A DNA stretch of 64,000 nt from Caldilineaceae bacterium (GCA_022821585.1 JAJEDI010000055.1:124001-188000), one strand, 5' to 3'; shown: positions 29,795 to 39,362, numbered from the stretch's first letter. The notes: generated from the sequence alone by a model not told the origin. A program made the numbers and translations.

Positions 29795-31045
29795 TCAGAA
29801 CAGCTTAAAGTTCCGCGTGTCCACCCGGCCCGACTGGTGCATCAACACGGCGTTCATCAGCTCAATTGCCAATCGGGATTCCAGTGTTACCCCGGCGCGT
29901 ACGCCTACGCAAGGGTCGTGGCGGCCCCGATCCAAGGCGAAATCGATCTCCTCAAGGTTTTTGCGAACCGAATGCTGTGTCTTGAGAATCGTGGACGTGG
30001 GCTTAAATCCGACCCTGCAGACCAACGGCGAACCGGTTGACATGCCGCCAATGAGTCCGCCATGACTGTTGGCCTGGTAGCCGCTGCGGCGTATAGGGTC
30101 GTTGTTCTCACTGCCCTTGCGTGCGATCACCTGAACGCCGTCGCCCACTTCACACGATTGCACGGCGTTCAGCCCGCCCAATGCCCCCATAAGCCGCACC
30201 TTGAGACTCTGATAGAGAGGCTCACCGACCAGCGGCGGCGGGTTGACCGCCACAACCTCTACTGCAGCGCCCAATGAATCGCCCTCGATACGGGTGCGCC
30301 TGATCAGTTCCCCCGCCTCCTGCGCAAATTCGGCGTCCAGCGAGCGAATCTCGGCTTCGTCCAGCTTGTCCTCGACCGCGGAGATCTGTCCTGGTGTGAC
30401 GGTCTGCGAGCCCTGCTGCTGCCTTACGCCGGCAAAATGCTGCGCCAGGCTCAGATCAGTTCGAAGCGGTCCAACCTGTGAAATCGAAGACAGGATGATT
30501 GTTCCGAACTTTTCATTCAGAAAGATACGGGCGATGGCTCCGCCGATAACATCCGAGATCGTGGACCGGTAACTGGAACGGCCGCCGCCGCGGATGTCCA
30601 CGAAGCCCTTCGACTTATGGTACTTTACCAGGTCGGTATGTCCCGGCCGCACTTCGCCCCTGGGCCCGGCGAACTGATCATAATGACGCGACCGCTGAGA
30701 GGTGGAAAGTACCAACGCTGCGATTGGCTCACCTGTCGAGTAGCCAACCTCATAACTCTCGGTTGCAGACTCCGCTCCACCGCCTATCGATACCGCAGGC
30801 CCGGACAACAACCTGTCGACCTCGCCTTCCTCGTACAACCCGGAAAGCAGTACAACCCTGTCGGCCTCTTGCCGAGGTGTGCCGTGGCGGTTGCTTCCTG
30901 GCCGGCGCCGGTCCAGGTACCGCTGAACCTCTTCTCGGCGAATGCGAAGTCCGGCAGGGCAGCCGAAAACGATTGTCGTTACACCCGGCCCGTGCGATTC
31001 ACCCGCCCCCGCAACGGCGAACAGAGGACCCCCCAGAATCTCCAT
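29795..31045 (-). CDS. aroC: Chorismate synthase
   Basis: Last shared step; needs reduced FMN and trans-eliminates phosphate from EPSP. The 416-residue protein shows the N-terminal signature AGESHGPG, RRRPG...TPRQEAD with the FMN/phosphate arginines, DIRGGGRSSYRST, and HGGLIGGMSTGSP. It starts 3 nt after trpF, so it is cotranscribed and probably coupled. Its place behind trpF makes it part of the T-box operon. Confidence 0.94.
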   Translation of the reverse strand: MEILGGPLFAVAGAGESHGPGVTTIVFGCPAGLRIRREEVQRYLDRRRPGSNRHGTPRQEADRVVLLSGLYEEGEVDRLLSGPAVSIGGGAESATESYEVGYSTGEPIAALVLSTSQRSRHYDQFAGPRGEVRPGHTDLVKYHKSKGFVDIRGGGRSSYRSTISDVIGGAIARIFLNEKFGTIILSSISQVGPLRTDLSLAQHFAGVRQQQGSQTVTPGQISAVEDKLDEAEIRSLDAEFAQEAGELIRRTRIEGDSLGAAVEVVAVNPPPLVGEPLYQSLKVRLMGALGGLNAVQSCEVGDGVQVIARKGSENNDPIRRSGYQANSHGGLIGGMSTGSPLVCRVGFKPTSTILKTQHSVRKNLEEIDFALDRGRHDPCVGVRAGVTLESRLAIELMNAVLMHQSGRVDTRNFKLF

Positions 31046-31048
31046 GCA

Positions 31049-31774
31049 TCAATCTCTCATTCGGCGTTCAGATCCCGATCCTGCCGCCCCCAGACCTTTG
31101 GCTGAAAATATAAAGTCGCGCACCTTATCCGAGTCTTTGCATCCGGCTTCGAACTCCACGCCGCTGCTTACATCTACCGCCCAAGGCCGAACAGTCTCCA
31201 CGGCCGCAGCAACATTAGTCGGGGTTAGGCCGCCCGCCAGGACCATACGTGGGTAGATTCGTCCCAGACCGGCAGCAGCATTCCAGTCAGCTCTCTTTCC
31301 AGTACCGCCATACGCATTGGCGTCGTAGGCATCGACTAGGAGTTGGGGGCCATTATCTGGACCCAGTTCTGCGAACCACTCGGCCTCAATCTCGGCTTCG
31401 GCGGCACTGGTTGGGCGCAATGCCTTGAAGCCGCGTCCTCCGAGGGCCTCAAGCATGGCAGGTGTCTCCTCACCGTGCAACTGGGCAAAGTCCAGATTGG
31501 CGCGACGAATCGTCTCTTCCACCACTTCTAAAGATTCGTTAACGAATACACCGATGTAGCGGGGAGTTTGACCGGATTCGGCACCGCTAACCGGGCGCGT
31601 GTTCGGATCAACAAAGTGCTCGGTCAACCTTGAAGTAATCTCTCCCGCCGCCCCCGGCGCGATGTAGCGGGGAGACCTTCTGAAGAAAATGAAGCCCAGA
31701 AAGTCTGCCCCGGCATTGGCAGCACACAGTCCGTCTTCAAAGCTGGTAATACCGCAAATCTTTACGTGCGTCAT
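31049..31774 (-). CDS. trpF: Phosphoribosylanthranilate isomerase
   Basis: Amadori rearrangement in Trp synthesis. From ATG 31774 the protein has 241 residues: VKICGIT with the catalytic Cys at the start, QLHGEE, the catalytic Asp region VDAYDANAYGGTGKRADW, and phosphate-binding LAGGLTPTNV and DVSSGVE. An open extension upstream overlaps the DUF554 gene and is rejected. A GGAG lies about 11 nt before the ATG. Confidence 0.93.
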   Translation of the reverse strand: MTHVKICGITSFEDGLCAANAGADFLGFIFFRRSPRYIAPGAAGEITSRLTEHFVDPNTRPVSGAESGQTPRYIGVFVNESLEVVEETIRRANLDFAQLHGEETPAMLEALGGRGFKALRPTSAAEAEIEAEWFAELGPDNGPQLLVDAYDANAYGGTGKRADWNAAAGLGRIYPRMVLAGGLTPTNVAAAVETVRPWAVDVSSGVEFEAGCKDSDKVRDFIFSAKGLGAAGSGSERRMRD

Positions 31775-31829
31775 TGTTCCAGATGCTCCACCTGGCAGAA
31801 TTGTAGTCGTAAGGTCTTCGTGTTCCCCG

Positions 31830-32561
31830 TCAGAATCCGATCCCCGCAATGTCCAGGAGCCAGACCAGCAAAGGTGCAATTGCGATACTAGGCAAGAGAT
31901 TGGCGATCCTGATCTTCTTCAGATCCAGCAAAGTGAGCCCGATTCCAAGAATGAGAACCCCGCCCGTGGCCGTCAGTTCGACGACCCACGGCGTTTCCCG
32001 GCTGACATGTCCAAGTCCGCTACCGACGCCTGTCGCCAGTGCCGACAGCCCTCCCTGCACCAGCGCGACGGTTCCGACACTGAGCAGAACGCCTGGCCCC
32101 AGGCTGGCAGCAAATGGGATGGCAGCAAAGCCGTCCAGAGCGCTCTTTATCGCCAGTAACTCGTAGTCCCCTAGCAGACCATCCTGTATGCTGCCCAGAA
32201 TCGTCATCGGGCCCACACAGAAGATCAGGCTGGACGTGACAAAGGCCCGCGTGACGCTCCAGCCCGCCACTTTGCCCTGGCCCAGGGGTCCCCCCCAGCG
32301 CGCTTCAGCCTGCTTGCCCAGCCAGTTCAGACCGTCGTCAATGCTGAGCAACTCGCCCAGGACGCCTCCCGCCACGACACTGAAAAGAGGAATCAGAACA
32401 TTTCCCGTTCCGCTAACCATGATGACGCCGATGGCGAGAACCATCAGGCCTAGGCCATGCAGGACCGTCTCCTGAACTCTGGCTGGCAGCCGGTGCCCCA
32501 AAAGCGTTCCGACTGAACCGCCAATCAGGACTGCGATCACATTGAGAATGGTGCCGGTCAT
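31830..32561 (-). CDS. DUF554-family membrane protein
   Basis: This 243-residue protein has about six to seven hydrophobic segments and the DUF554 signatures GTILNVIAVLIGGSVGTLLG at the N-terminus and SALDGFAAIPFAASLGPGVL in the middle. The family is widespread, probably an inner-membrane transporter, with no established substrate. It sits between trpC and trpF in the Trp operon, so a role in export or uptake of an aromatic compound is conceivable but unproven. Confidence 0.85.
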   Translation of the reverse strand: MTGTILNVIAVLIGGSVGTLLGHRLPARVQETVLHGLGLMVLAIGVIMVSGTGNVLIPLFSVVAGGVLGELLSIDDGLNWLGKQAEARWGGPLGQGKVAGWSVTRAFVTSSLIFCVGPMTILGSIQDGLLGDYELLAIKSALDGFAAIPFAASLGPGVLLSVGTVALVQGGLSALATGVGSGLGHVSRETPWVVELTATGGVLILGIGLTLLDLKKIRIANLLPSIAIAPLLVWLLDIAGIGF

Positions 32562-32609
32562 GGGGGATACGATCGGGGCATGGGATGCCTGTTCTCAAGG
32601 ACTCCTGAA

Positions 32610-33473
32610 TCACTGTCGGCCCGCGAGTACAAATTCGCGCACAAGCGCGTCCCGCTCTACCTGGGGCAATTTGCAAAAGCTCTCGCCAACGAGAATGGCA
32701 TCGCAGCCCATCTCGGCCATGCGCTTTACGTCGACCGAATTACGGATTCCACTCTCCCCGATCACAATAACATCGGCAGGAATCAGTTCCCGCAACCGGG
32801 CCGTGGTTTCGATATCCACGTCAAACGTTTTCAGATTGCGGTTATTGACTCCGATGATCCGGGCCTCCGCCGCTAACGCGCGCGCTACCTCCTCCTCGTC
32901 ATGGACTTCCACCAGTGCGGCCATCCCTAATTTGTTCGTCAAATCAATCAGCTCCCGCAGATCGGCGTCTCCTAACACACCAACGATTAGCAGCAGAGCA
33001 TCCGCGCCGGCCGCGCGAGCCTCGTACACCTGATAGGGATGATAGATAAACTCCTTGCGCAGCAACGGCGTGTACAGGTTGCTGGCGCGCAGGTGCTCGA
33101 CGATCTCCGCCAGGTATGCTAATTCCCCCTGGAAAAAACGTGAGTCGGTCAGGCAGGATATCGCGGCCGCGCCGCCGACCGCGTATGTCTCGGCAATTAT
33201 TGTTGGCGACCAGTCCTGGGCGATTAACCCCTTGGAGGGGCTTGCACGCTTTACCTCGGCGATGAGGCTGGCACCGTCCTCGGAAGTGAGAGCAGCTCCG
33301 AAATCCAAAGGCGGCTCGGCCAACGACACAAGGGCCTTGAGTTCAGCCAGAGGCACATCCTCCATCTGACGTGCCACCTCCTGACGCTTCCAGGCCATGA
33401 TCCTGTCGAGGACCTGACCTTTATGTTTACTGATTTCCAACTGTGAAAACTTGGCCATTGTCTTACTTGTCAC
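32610..33473 (-). CDS. trpC: Indole-3-glycerol-phosphate synthase
   Basis: Ring closure in Trp synthesis. The 287-residue TIM barrel has SLIAEVKRASPSKGLI with the catalytic Glu and Lys, RKEFIYHPYQVYEARAAGADA, and VIGESGIRN near the C-terminus. The start given is GTG overlapping the trpD end by 11 nt; an ATG five codons later (33458) is an alternative. No fused TrpF domain. Confidence 0.94.
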   Translation of the reverse strand: MTSKTMAKFSQLEISKHKGQVLDRIMAWKRQEVARQMEDVPLAELKALVSLAEPPLDFGAALTSEDGASLIAEVKRASPSKGLIAQDWSPTIIAETYAVGGAAAISCLTDSRFFQGELAYLAEIVEHLRASNLYTPLLRKEFIYHPYQVYEARAAGADALLLIVGVLGDADLRELIDLTNKLGMAALVEVHDEEEVARALAAEARIIGVNNRNLKTFDVDIETTARLRELIPADVIVIGESGIRNSVDVKRMAEMGCDAILVGESFCKLPQVERDALVREFVLAGRQ

Positions 33474-34512
33474 TGCTCAGGCTTTGCGTCTTCTCGATAA
33501 ACTCATTGAGCGAATTCAGTGCTGCGCCGCTGTCAATAGAATGCGCGGCTGCGGAAAGTCCGGCTTCCCAGTCACTACTCTCGGTCGCCAGAGCGGCTGC
33601 CGAATTCAATAGTACCACATCCCGCTTTGGGCCGCGCAGTTCGCCGCTGAGGATTCCCCGAGTGATGGCGGCGTTTGTAGGTGCGTCTCCCCCAACCAGG
33701 TCGTCGAGCGATGCGGGCGAAAGGCCGAGATCAGTCGCCGTCAATTCACTCTCAGTTACATCACCGTTGCGCAAATGGCTGATTCGATTGACTCCGGAGG
33801 TGGTGAGCTCGTCTACGCCGCGCCCATCATCGGTGGTTCCATGGACGACAAATGCAGCAGCGCTTCCCATCTGACCCAGGACTTCCGCAATCTGGGACGT
33901 CAGATTGGGGCTGGGGACGCCGATCACCTGGTGCGTGGCATCGGCCGGGTTCGTCAGCGGACCGAGGAAATTGAAGACGGTGCGAGTCGCCAACTCCCTG
34001 CGCGGGCCGATGGCATACTTCATTGCAGGGTGATAAAGAGGGGCGAACAAAAAACCGATGCCGACCTCCTCGATACACTCGGCAACCTGTTCAGGGCCAA
34101 GGTCCAGCTGGACGCCCATTTCCTCGAGGACGTCGGCACTGCCGCACTGACTACTGGCGGACCGATTGCCGTGCTTTGCTACCTTTTCGCCAGATCCTGC
34201 GACAACGAAAGCGACGGTAGTACTGATGTTGAAGGTGCCAGTCTGATCCCCGCCCGTACCGCAAGTATCCAAAAGGCGCTGGCCGCTGAGATTGGGCCTC
34301 ACCTGCACCGCGACGCGTTTCATTGCCCGAGCGCAACCTGTGATTTCGGCTACACTTTCTCCTTTTTTGCGCAGCGCCGCCAGAAATGCACCGATCTGTG
34401 CGTCGGTCGCCTGACCGCCCATGATTTGAGTCATCGCCGCGTCGGCTGCGTGGGCATCCAGATCTTGCCCGGCGAAAATGGATTCCAGTGCTTCATGTAT
34501 GGGTGATGCCAT
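33463..34512 (-). CDS. trpD: Anthranilate phosphoribosyltransferase
   Basis: Transfers phosphoribose to anthranilate. The 349-residue protein has the PRPP motif GTGGDQTGTFNISTT, KHGNRSASSQCGSADVLE, and NFLGPLTNPA. A good ribosome site AGGAG lies 7 nt before the ATG. It follows the phosphotransferase gene by 78 nt and overlaps trpC. Confidence 0.95.
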   Translation of the reverse strand: MASPIHEALESIFAGQDLDAHAADAAMTQIMGGQATDAQIGAFLAALRKKGESVAEITGCARAMKRVAVQVRPNLSGQRLLDTCGTGGDQTGTFNISTTVAFVVAGSGEKVAKHGNRSASSQCGSADVLEEMGVQLDLGPEQVAECIEEVGIGFLFAPLYHPAMKYAIGPRRELATRTVFNFLGPLTNPADATHQVIGVPSPNLTSQIAEVLGQMGSAAAFVVHGTTDDGRGVDELTTSGVNRISHLRNGDVTESELTATDLGLSPASLDDLVGGDAPTNAAITRGILSGELRGPKRDVVLLNSAAALATESSDWEAGLSAAAHSIDSGAALNSLNEFIEKTQSLSSDK

Positions 34513-34590
34513 GAGTTTGCTCCTGTCATTTCAATCGGCTACAAGCTACTTCAAAGCCTCTACCGATCCGCTGGCGGTGTATATTGATGA

Positions 34591-35670
34591 TTAACTTGCA
34601 GGCAACCGACTGCTGGTCAAGTACCTGATTTCTTCTGCCAGAAGATCGCCGTCTCTATCTCCTAAAGGAGACAGGCCCCATTGTGTCACCGAGCGGCGCA
34701 GAGCAGCCGTTAAGGCGCATATGAGAAAGGACTGGTAATTGGAACTCTCTGCATCTTGTCCCGAGTCAGAGACTGGCGGTACAGCCTTTTGTCGAATGCC
34801 TTCCAGCAAATAGGTCACTGCCTGAAAACTGAACAGCCGCTCGTATAAGTCGACTCTAGCAGGCAAGCTGGGCTCTGTATTGCCACAGCAATAAATCTCC
34901 TGCCACTCGTCTTGGCTTTCATCCGTCCAATCGTCTCCTCCATAAAAGAGGAAGCGGGCGATTTCCTGGGCCGGATCGCCTAACCCAAAAAACTCCCAGT
35001 CCAGCAGCAAGGCCTGGCCTCTGTGAAACAGAGCGTTTTCAACCCTCAGGTCACCGTGGATTGGTGATGGGGGCGTCTCCCCAAGCAGAGGCATCTCAGC
35101 GTTTATTAACCGGTGCGCAGCTGCCCAAAGCGACGAGAGATGCTCGGTAAACAGAGGCGCAGGTGCGGAAGATGTCCACTCGCGCAGCGGGGCCTCCCCC
35201 GCCTGCCAAATCTGCCAGAATGTCAGCAGATTGAAAGGGTGCGGGCTGAATCGCTGAACGTCGTCCCTACTGGCACAGTGGACCCGGGAAACTGCCTCGG
35301 CGTGAGCGAAGCGATGGAGGCGATCTGAGGGTGCCAGTGACACACCGTCCGCCCATCGGTAGACTAAAATCTGACGCGGCAGTCCGTGCGGATAGCGATC
35401 ATACCAGAGCGGCTCCGGCGCCAAACCGGAGGCGGCAAACTGCTCCTGGCCGCTGAACTGCCGTCGGCTGCGAGCCTGGCCGGCGTCCATAAACATCTTC
35501 AAGACGGCATCACTGCCGTCTTCGCAGTGAATTCGCCAGAGCAGATTGTCTCGCCCCTGCCAGTGATTTGCGATGACCACCTCCTGATTGCGAAAACGGC
35601 TGGAGGTGGCGCCGGTCAGATAGGAGTGAATGGCCTGTGTCCATGCGCTCATACCAATTGCACCGGTCAT
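34591..35670 (-). CDS. APH/choline-kinase-like phosphotransferase inside the trp operon
   Basis: This 359-residue protein has the eukaryotic-like small-molecule kinase fold: the phosphate-binding HGDLRVENAL motif near 204-213 with the catalytic Asp, then ALLLDWEFFGLGDPAQEIA with the Mg-binding Asp. It overlaps the trpG stop by ATGA and so is coupled to trpG. Families of this type phosphorylate aminoglycosides, choline, homoserine, thiamine or sugars. The natural substrate is unknown; its conserved place in a trp operon would be worth testing. Confidence 0.85.
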   Translation of the reverse strand: MTGAIGMSAWTQAIHSYLTGATSSRFRNQEVVIANHWQGRDNLLWRIHCEDGSDAVLKMFMDAGQARSRRQFSGQEQFAASGLAPEPLWYDRYPHGLPRQILVYRWADGVSLAPSDRLHRFAHAEAVSRVHCASRDDVQRFSPHPFNLLTFWQIWQAGEAPLREWTSSAPAPLFTEHLSSLWAAAHRLINAEMPLLGETPPSPIHGDLRVENALFHRGQALLLDWEFFGLGDPAQEIARFLFYGGDDWTDESQDEWQEIYCCGNTEPSLPARVDLYERLFSFQAVTYLLEGIRQKAVPPVSDSGQDAESSNYQSFLICALTAALRRSVTQWGLSPLGDRDGDLLAEEIRYLTSSRLPAS

Positions 35671-36263
35671 ACATTCAGGAAGTTTCGCAACAGATCGTGA
35701 CCGTATTCCGTCAAAATGCTCTCAGGGTGAAACTGCACGCCGAAGATTGGCTTTGACCGGTGCTGTACGCCCATCAGCTCGCCTTCGACAGTGTGGGCTG
35801 TGGCTTCCAATTCTGCCGGCAAAGGCTCCTCCACGATCAGACTATGGTATCGGGTGGCGGTAAATGGGCTGGGAATCCCTTGAAAGAGAGTCGTTCCCTT
35901 GTGATGAATCGGGCTGACTTTGCCGTGCATCAATCGCGGGGCCCGCTCGACATTGCCGCCATGAACGTGTCCAATGCACTGCTGACCGAGACAGACGCCA
36001 AGAATGGGCGTCCGGTCGCCCATATTGCGGATTACATCGTTGCTGACGCCGCTGTCCTGTTGCGGTGTGCCCGGGCCTGGGCTGATTATGATGTGGTTCG
36101 GCCGTTTCTCGATCAGTTCCTCTATATCAATGGCATCGTTGCGCCATACCTGGATGCGGTTGGCCTCCTCCCCACCGGACAGAGGGGTTTCATTGACGAT
36201 TTCGCCCAGAAACTGTACCAGATTGTACGTGAAGCTATCGTAATTGTCGATGACGGCGATCAT
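35667..36263 (-). CDS. trpG: Anthranilate synthase glutamine amidotransferase component
   Basis: Supplies ammonia from glutamine to TrpE. The 198-residue class I amidotransferase has nucleophile Cys91 in GVCLGQQCIG and His179/Glu181 in VQFHPES. AGGAGAAAGGA precedes the ATG. In some bacteria this subunit also serves 4-amino-4-deoxychorismate synthase, which is possible here since no pabA is seen. Confidence 0.94.
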   Translation of the reverse strand: MIAVIDNYDSFTYNLVQFLGEIVNETPLSGGEEANRIQVWRNDAIDIEELIEKRPNHIIISPGPGTPQQDSGVSNDVIRNMGDRTPILGVCLGQQCIGHVHGGNVERAPRLMHGKVSPIHHKGTTLFQGIPSPFTATRYHSLIVEEPLPAELEATAHTVEGELMGVQHRSKPIFGVQFHPESILTEYGHDLLRNFLNV

Positions 36264-36292
36264 TGCCCGGATCCTTTCTCCTGTCTCTCGGC

Positions 36293-37348
36293 TTAAGCCT
36301 TAGCGAGCCTCTTCTGGCGGCGCTCATTCGAGCGGCGGATGCGATTCCACACGCCCGTCAATCCCATCGCCTTCTTCATTTCCATGAGCGTTTGTCGAGC
36401 CTCTTCCTGGGCCCGCTGCGTGCCTTCGTAGATCAACTGGTCGGTGTAGCCGGTCTGATCGGCGTAGTAAGCCCGCCGTTCGCGGATCGGTGAGAGGAAG
36501 TCTTCCAGGGCGTTGTACAGCTTCGTCTTCACCTCCACATCACCGACGGCGCCCTCCCGGTACCGGCTTTTCAGATCTTCCACCTCCTCCTTATTGGGAT
36601 TGAAGGTGTCATGATAACTGAAGACCGGGTTGCCTTCGACAGTACCTGGAATGTCGGCGCGAATGCGGTTGGGGTCCGTATACATGCTCATTACCCCCTT
36701 CCTGACCGTGGCCGAGTCGTCGCTGAGCAGGATCGCATTGCCCAGACTCTTGCTCATCTTAGCCTGTCCGTCAGTGCCTACGAGCGTGCCGCCAACGATG
36801 TATGCGTCCGGCAATGGAAAGACTTCGGAGTAGGCGTTATTGAAACGTCGCGCAATTTGCCGGCTGATTTCAATATGGGACTCGTTGTCTTTGCCTACAG
36901 GAACCATATGCGCGCGCGGCATCAGAATGTCGGCTGCCTGCAGCACAGGGTACCCGAGCAGGTTATATGGCATCTGCTCCATTTCGGCCGCCGCGGCCAT
37001 ATCCTTTATGGTGGGCAGCTGTTGCAATCGCTCAACTGTTACCATGCCGCTGAGAATCAAGTGCATTTCGTAGATCTCATGCACCGCCGACTGCAGATAG
37101 AACGATGTCTTGGACGGGTCGATACCTATCGCGAGGTGATCGAGAACGATCTCGCGAGCGTTTTCGCCGATCTGCGCGATATCCTCTTTGGATGGCTTCG
37201 TAGTCAGCATGTGGAGGTCGGCTATAATGAAGAAGCATTCGTACTCCTCCTGGAAAGCCAGCCGGTGCTGTAAGCTGCCTACATAGTGGCCAACGTGCAG
37301 TTTGCCCGTTGGACGGTCGCCGGTGAGAATCCGCTTCTTCTGTGTCAT
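36293..37348 (-). CDS. trpS: Tryptophanyl-tRNA synthetase
   Basis: Charges tRNA-Trp. The 351-residue class Ic synthetase has the HIGH-type motif (LHVGHY, 17-22) and KMSKS at 197-201, with TrpRS signatures such as the GNMVP-like [15 protein letters not shown] strong GGAGGGGGAA ribosome site precedes the ATG. It lies between trpE and trpG, so it is under the Trp T-box; uncharged tRNA-Trp would raise both the synthetase and tryptophan synthesis. Confidence 0.94.
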   Translation of the reverse strand: MTQKKRILTGDRPTGKLHVGHYVGSLQHRLAFQEEYECFFIIADLHMLTTKPSKEDIAQIGENAREIVLDHLAIGIDPSKTSFYLQSAVHEIYEMHLILSGMVTVERLQQLPTIKDMAAAAEMEQMPYNLLGYPVLQAADILMPRAHMVPVGKDNESHIEISRQIARRFNNAYSEVFPLPDAYIVGGTLVGTDGQAKMSKSLGNAILLSDDSATVRKGVMSMYTDPNRIRADIPGTVEGNPVFSYHDTFNPNKEEVEDLKSRYREGAVGDVEVKTKLYNALEDFLSPIRERRAYYADQTGYTDQLIYEGTQRAQEEARQTLMEMKKAMGLTGVWNRIRRSNERRQKRLAKA

Positions 37349-37402
37349 TTCCCCCTCCCGGATATACTTGATAGTCTAAAGAAAGTTGGTTTGCACGCAG
37401 TC

Positions 37403-38944
37403 TTAGTCGTCTAAACCCTCTTCGGCCCGCTGAACCGCGGCGGAGAGTGCCTTGGCCTTGTTTAGCGTTTCTTCCCACTCATAGGTGGGATCGCTGTCAG
37501 CGACAACACCGCCGCCCGCCTGCAGGTAGCAGGTCTTGCCTTGCATCACGATCGTGCGGATGGCGATGCAAGTGTCCATTGTGCCGTCGTAGTCGATGTA
37601 GCCGACCGCACCCGCATACAGTCCGCGCCGCAGCCCTTCCAACTCTTCAATGATCTCCATTGCCCGCACCTTCGGTGCACCGCTGACAGTTCCCGCGGGA
37701 AAGGTTGCCTTAAGCAGGCTTATGGCGTCGTGGCCTGCCGCCAGCTCCCCTTGGACATCGCTGACGATGTGCATGACATGACTGTAGCGTTCGATCACCA
37801 TCATTTCCGGCACTCTGACTGTGCCATACTCGCACACTCGTCCCAGATCGTTGCGTCCCAAATCGACCAGCATAACGTGCTCGGCCCGCTCCTTGGGATC
37901 GTTCAGCAGCCCCTCTGCGAGAGCGTCGTCCTCGGCAGCGCTTTCGCCCCGCCAGCGCGTTCCCGCAATCGGGTGCAGGAAGGCGCGGCCGTCTTCGAGC
38001 CTGACGTGCATCTCCGGGCTGGACCCGATAATCCACAACGGCTCTGCAGTTCCGGAATTCTCTTCCAAGCCGGCTACGCCGTTGAACTCCAGGAAGTACA
38101 TGTAGGGCGACGGGTTCAACATGCGCAGGGCGCGGTAAATCGCAAATGGCTCCGCGTCAGTCGAGCGGCTGAGGCGCTGGCTGGGTACCACCTGGAAAAT
38201 GTCGCCGGCGGCGATATACTCCTTTGCCTGGCGCACAATCTCTTCGTATTCCTCTTTGGCAAAGTTGCTGCGCCACTTGGCGTCACCCTCAACAGGGGAA
38301 TTCACTGGCGGCGTAAGAGGTTGGCGCAGGTCGCTGACGATCGCATCGATGCGGGCAACTGCTTCGGCGTAGGCCGTTTCAATCTGCTGGTCAGTAGGCA
38401 GATCCTGACCTGGTGTCTGCATATTGGCGATGACGAGCAATTTGTGCTGCACATGGTCGAAGACCACGAGGTTGTCGCTGAAAAGCAACAACATGTCCGG
38501 TATGGCCAGCTTTCTCTTCGCTGTCGTAGGCAGACGCTCGACGAAGCGCACGGTGTCGTAACCAAAATAGCCGACCGCGCCTCCAGAAAAGCGAGGCAGC
38601 CCTGGGACCTCCACCGGGCAGCGTTCTGCCAAGAGGCTGCGCACGGCCTCGAACGGGTCGCCCTCCCGGCGTTCCAGCTCGGCGCCGTCGGTCCCGCCGA
38701 TGACCATCTGGTCCCCTTGTGCGCACAGAGTCAGCGGCGGACGAACACCCAGGAAGCTGTAGCGGCCAACCTGCTCCCCTTTCTCAACCGACTCCAGCAA
38801 AAAGGAGGGCCCGCCGTTGCGCAATTTCAGGTAGACCGAGACCGGCGTCTCCAGGTCGGCTGGCAGTTCCCGAAACACCGGGATCGTATTGCCGGATGCC
38901 GCGAACTCCCGTACCTCTTCCAGTGAAGGACTATAGGTTGCCAT
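37403..38944 (-). CDS. trpE: Anthranilate synthase component I
   Basis: Makes anthranilate from chorismate with TrpG. From ATG 38944 (AGGAG 7 nt upstream) it has 513 residues. The LLES motif near residue 45, within GGPSFLLESVEKGEQVGRYSF, is the feedback Trp-binding site of the family. The catalytic core carries PIAGTRWRG, DLGRNDLGRV, TVSGAPKVRAMEII and the C-terminal YLQAGGGVVADSDP. An open extension to 39019 runs into the T-box terminator and is rejected. First structural gene of the minus-strand operon. Confidence 0.95.
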   Translation of the reverse strand: MATYSPSLEEVREFAASGNTIPVFRELPADLETPVSVYLKLRNGGPSFLLESVEKGEQVGRYSFLGVRPPLTLCAQGDQMVIGGTDGAELERREGDPFEAVRSLLAERCPVEVPGLPRFSGGAVGYFGYDTVRFVERLPTTAKRKLAIPDMLLLFSDNLVVFDHVQHKLLVIANMQTPGQDLPTDQQIETAYAEAVARIDAIVSDLRQPLTPPVNSPVEGDAKWRSNFAKEEYEEIVRQAKEYIAAGDIFQVVPSQRLSRSTDAEPFAIYRALRMLNPSPYMYFLEFNGVAGLEENSGTAEPLWIIGSSPEMHVRLEDGRAFLHPIAGTRWRGESAAEDDALAEGLLNDPKERAEHVMLVDLGRNDLGRVCEYGTVRVPEMMVIERYSHVMHIVSDVQGELAAGHDAISLLKATFPAGTVSGAPKVRAMEIIEELEGLRRGLYAGAVGYIDYDGTMDTCIAIRTIVMQGKTCYLQAGGGVVADSDPTYEWEETLNKAKALSAAVQRAEEGLDD

Positions 38945-38991
38945 GTGCCCTCTCCTCTTCCCTCGAATCCTTGCCCAGTTTCTTTCCCAAC

Positions 38992-39043
38992 AAAAAACCC
39001 CGTCTCCCGTAGCAGTCATAAGCTGCTGCCAAAAGGGACGAGG
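38992..39043 (-). terminator. T-box terminator
   Basis: On the minus strand CCTCGTC (39043-39037) pairs with GACGGGG (39004-38998) over 7 bp with one G-U. An inner AGCAG/CTGCT helix sits within, and six T residues follow (38997-38992). It lies directly after the T-box core and competes with the antiterminator. Confidence 0.75.
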
Positions 39044-39362
39044 TCCGTCATGACGCCCGCGGTGCCACCCTGTTTAGACTGGTGAACTTTTTGCAACAAA
39101 AAAATCCCTCGCATGAAACGCAAGGGATGCTCGCACCAGTCTCACTCATCGCGCTCAGACGATCTCGTCTGGCGACGAATTTGTCTGAACTGCAGCGCCC
39201 TGATAACGGTGGCGTCTCCGGATCCGGCTAGTGAGCGGCACTTCGTCCGATTGGCAAGCCAATTGGCCCCAATGCCGAGACGTGCCCACCGTTCGCCGTC
39301 CAACTCCCCGGTCCATTCACACTCTGCGCCGCTATCCCGCTTCCACCCGTCCGGGACTCTCT
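38992..39362 (-). promoter_or_regulatory. Tryptophan-specific T-box riboswitch
   Basis: The T-box core AGGGTGGCACCGCGG is present at 39057-39072 (minus strand) and is diagnostic. About 250 nt upstream, stem I starts AGAGAGT (39362-39356) and contains GTGAA-TGG-ACC, placing specifier UGG at 39315-39313, the Trp codon. The variable T-box base is C, which would pair with discriminator G73, normal for bacterial tRNA-Trp. The element should sense uncharged tRNA-Trp and permit readthrough into trpE-trpS-trpG and the rest of the operon. Confidence 0.9.

Noticed and set aside
37541..38926. 461-residue plus-strand open frame
   Set aside because: Antisense to trpE; long frames opposite GC-rich genes are common.
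38944..39019. N-terminal extension of trpE with two Trp codons, possible leader peptide
   Set aside because: It overlaps the T-box terminator, has no ribosome site, and the T-box already explains control. A better start with AGGAG exists at 38944.
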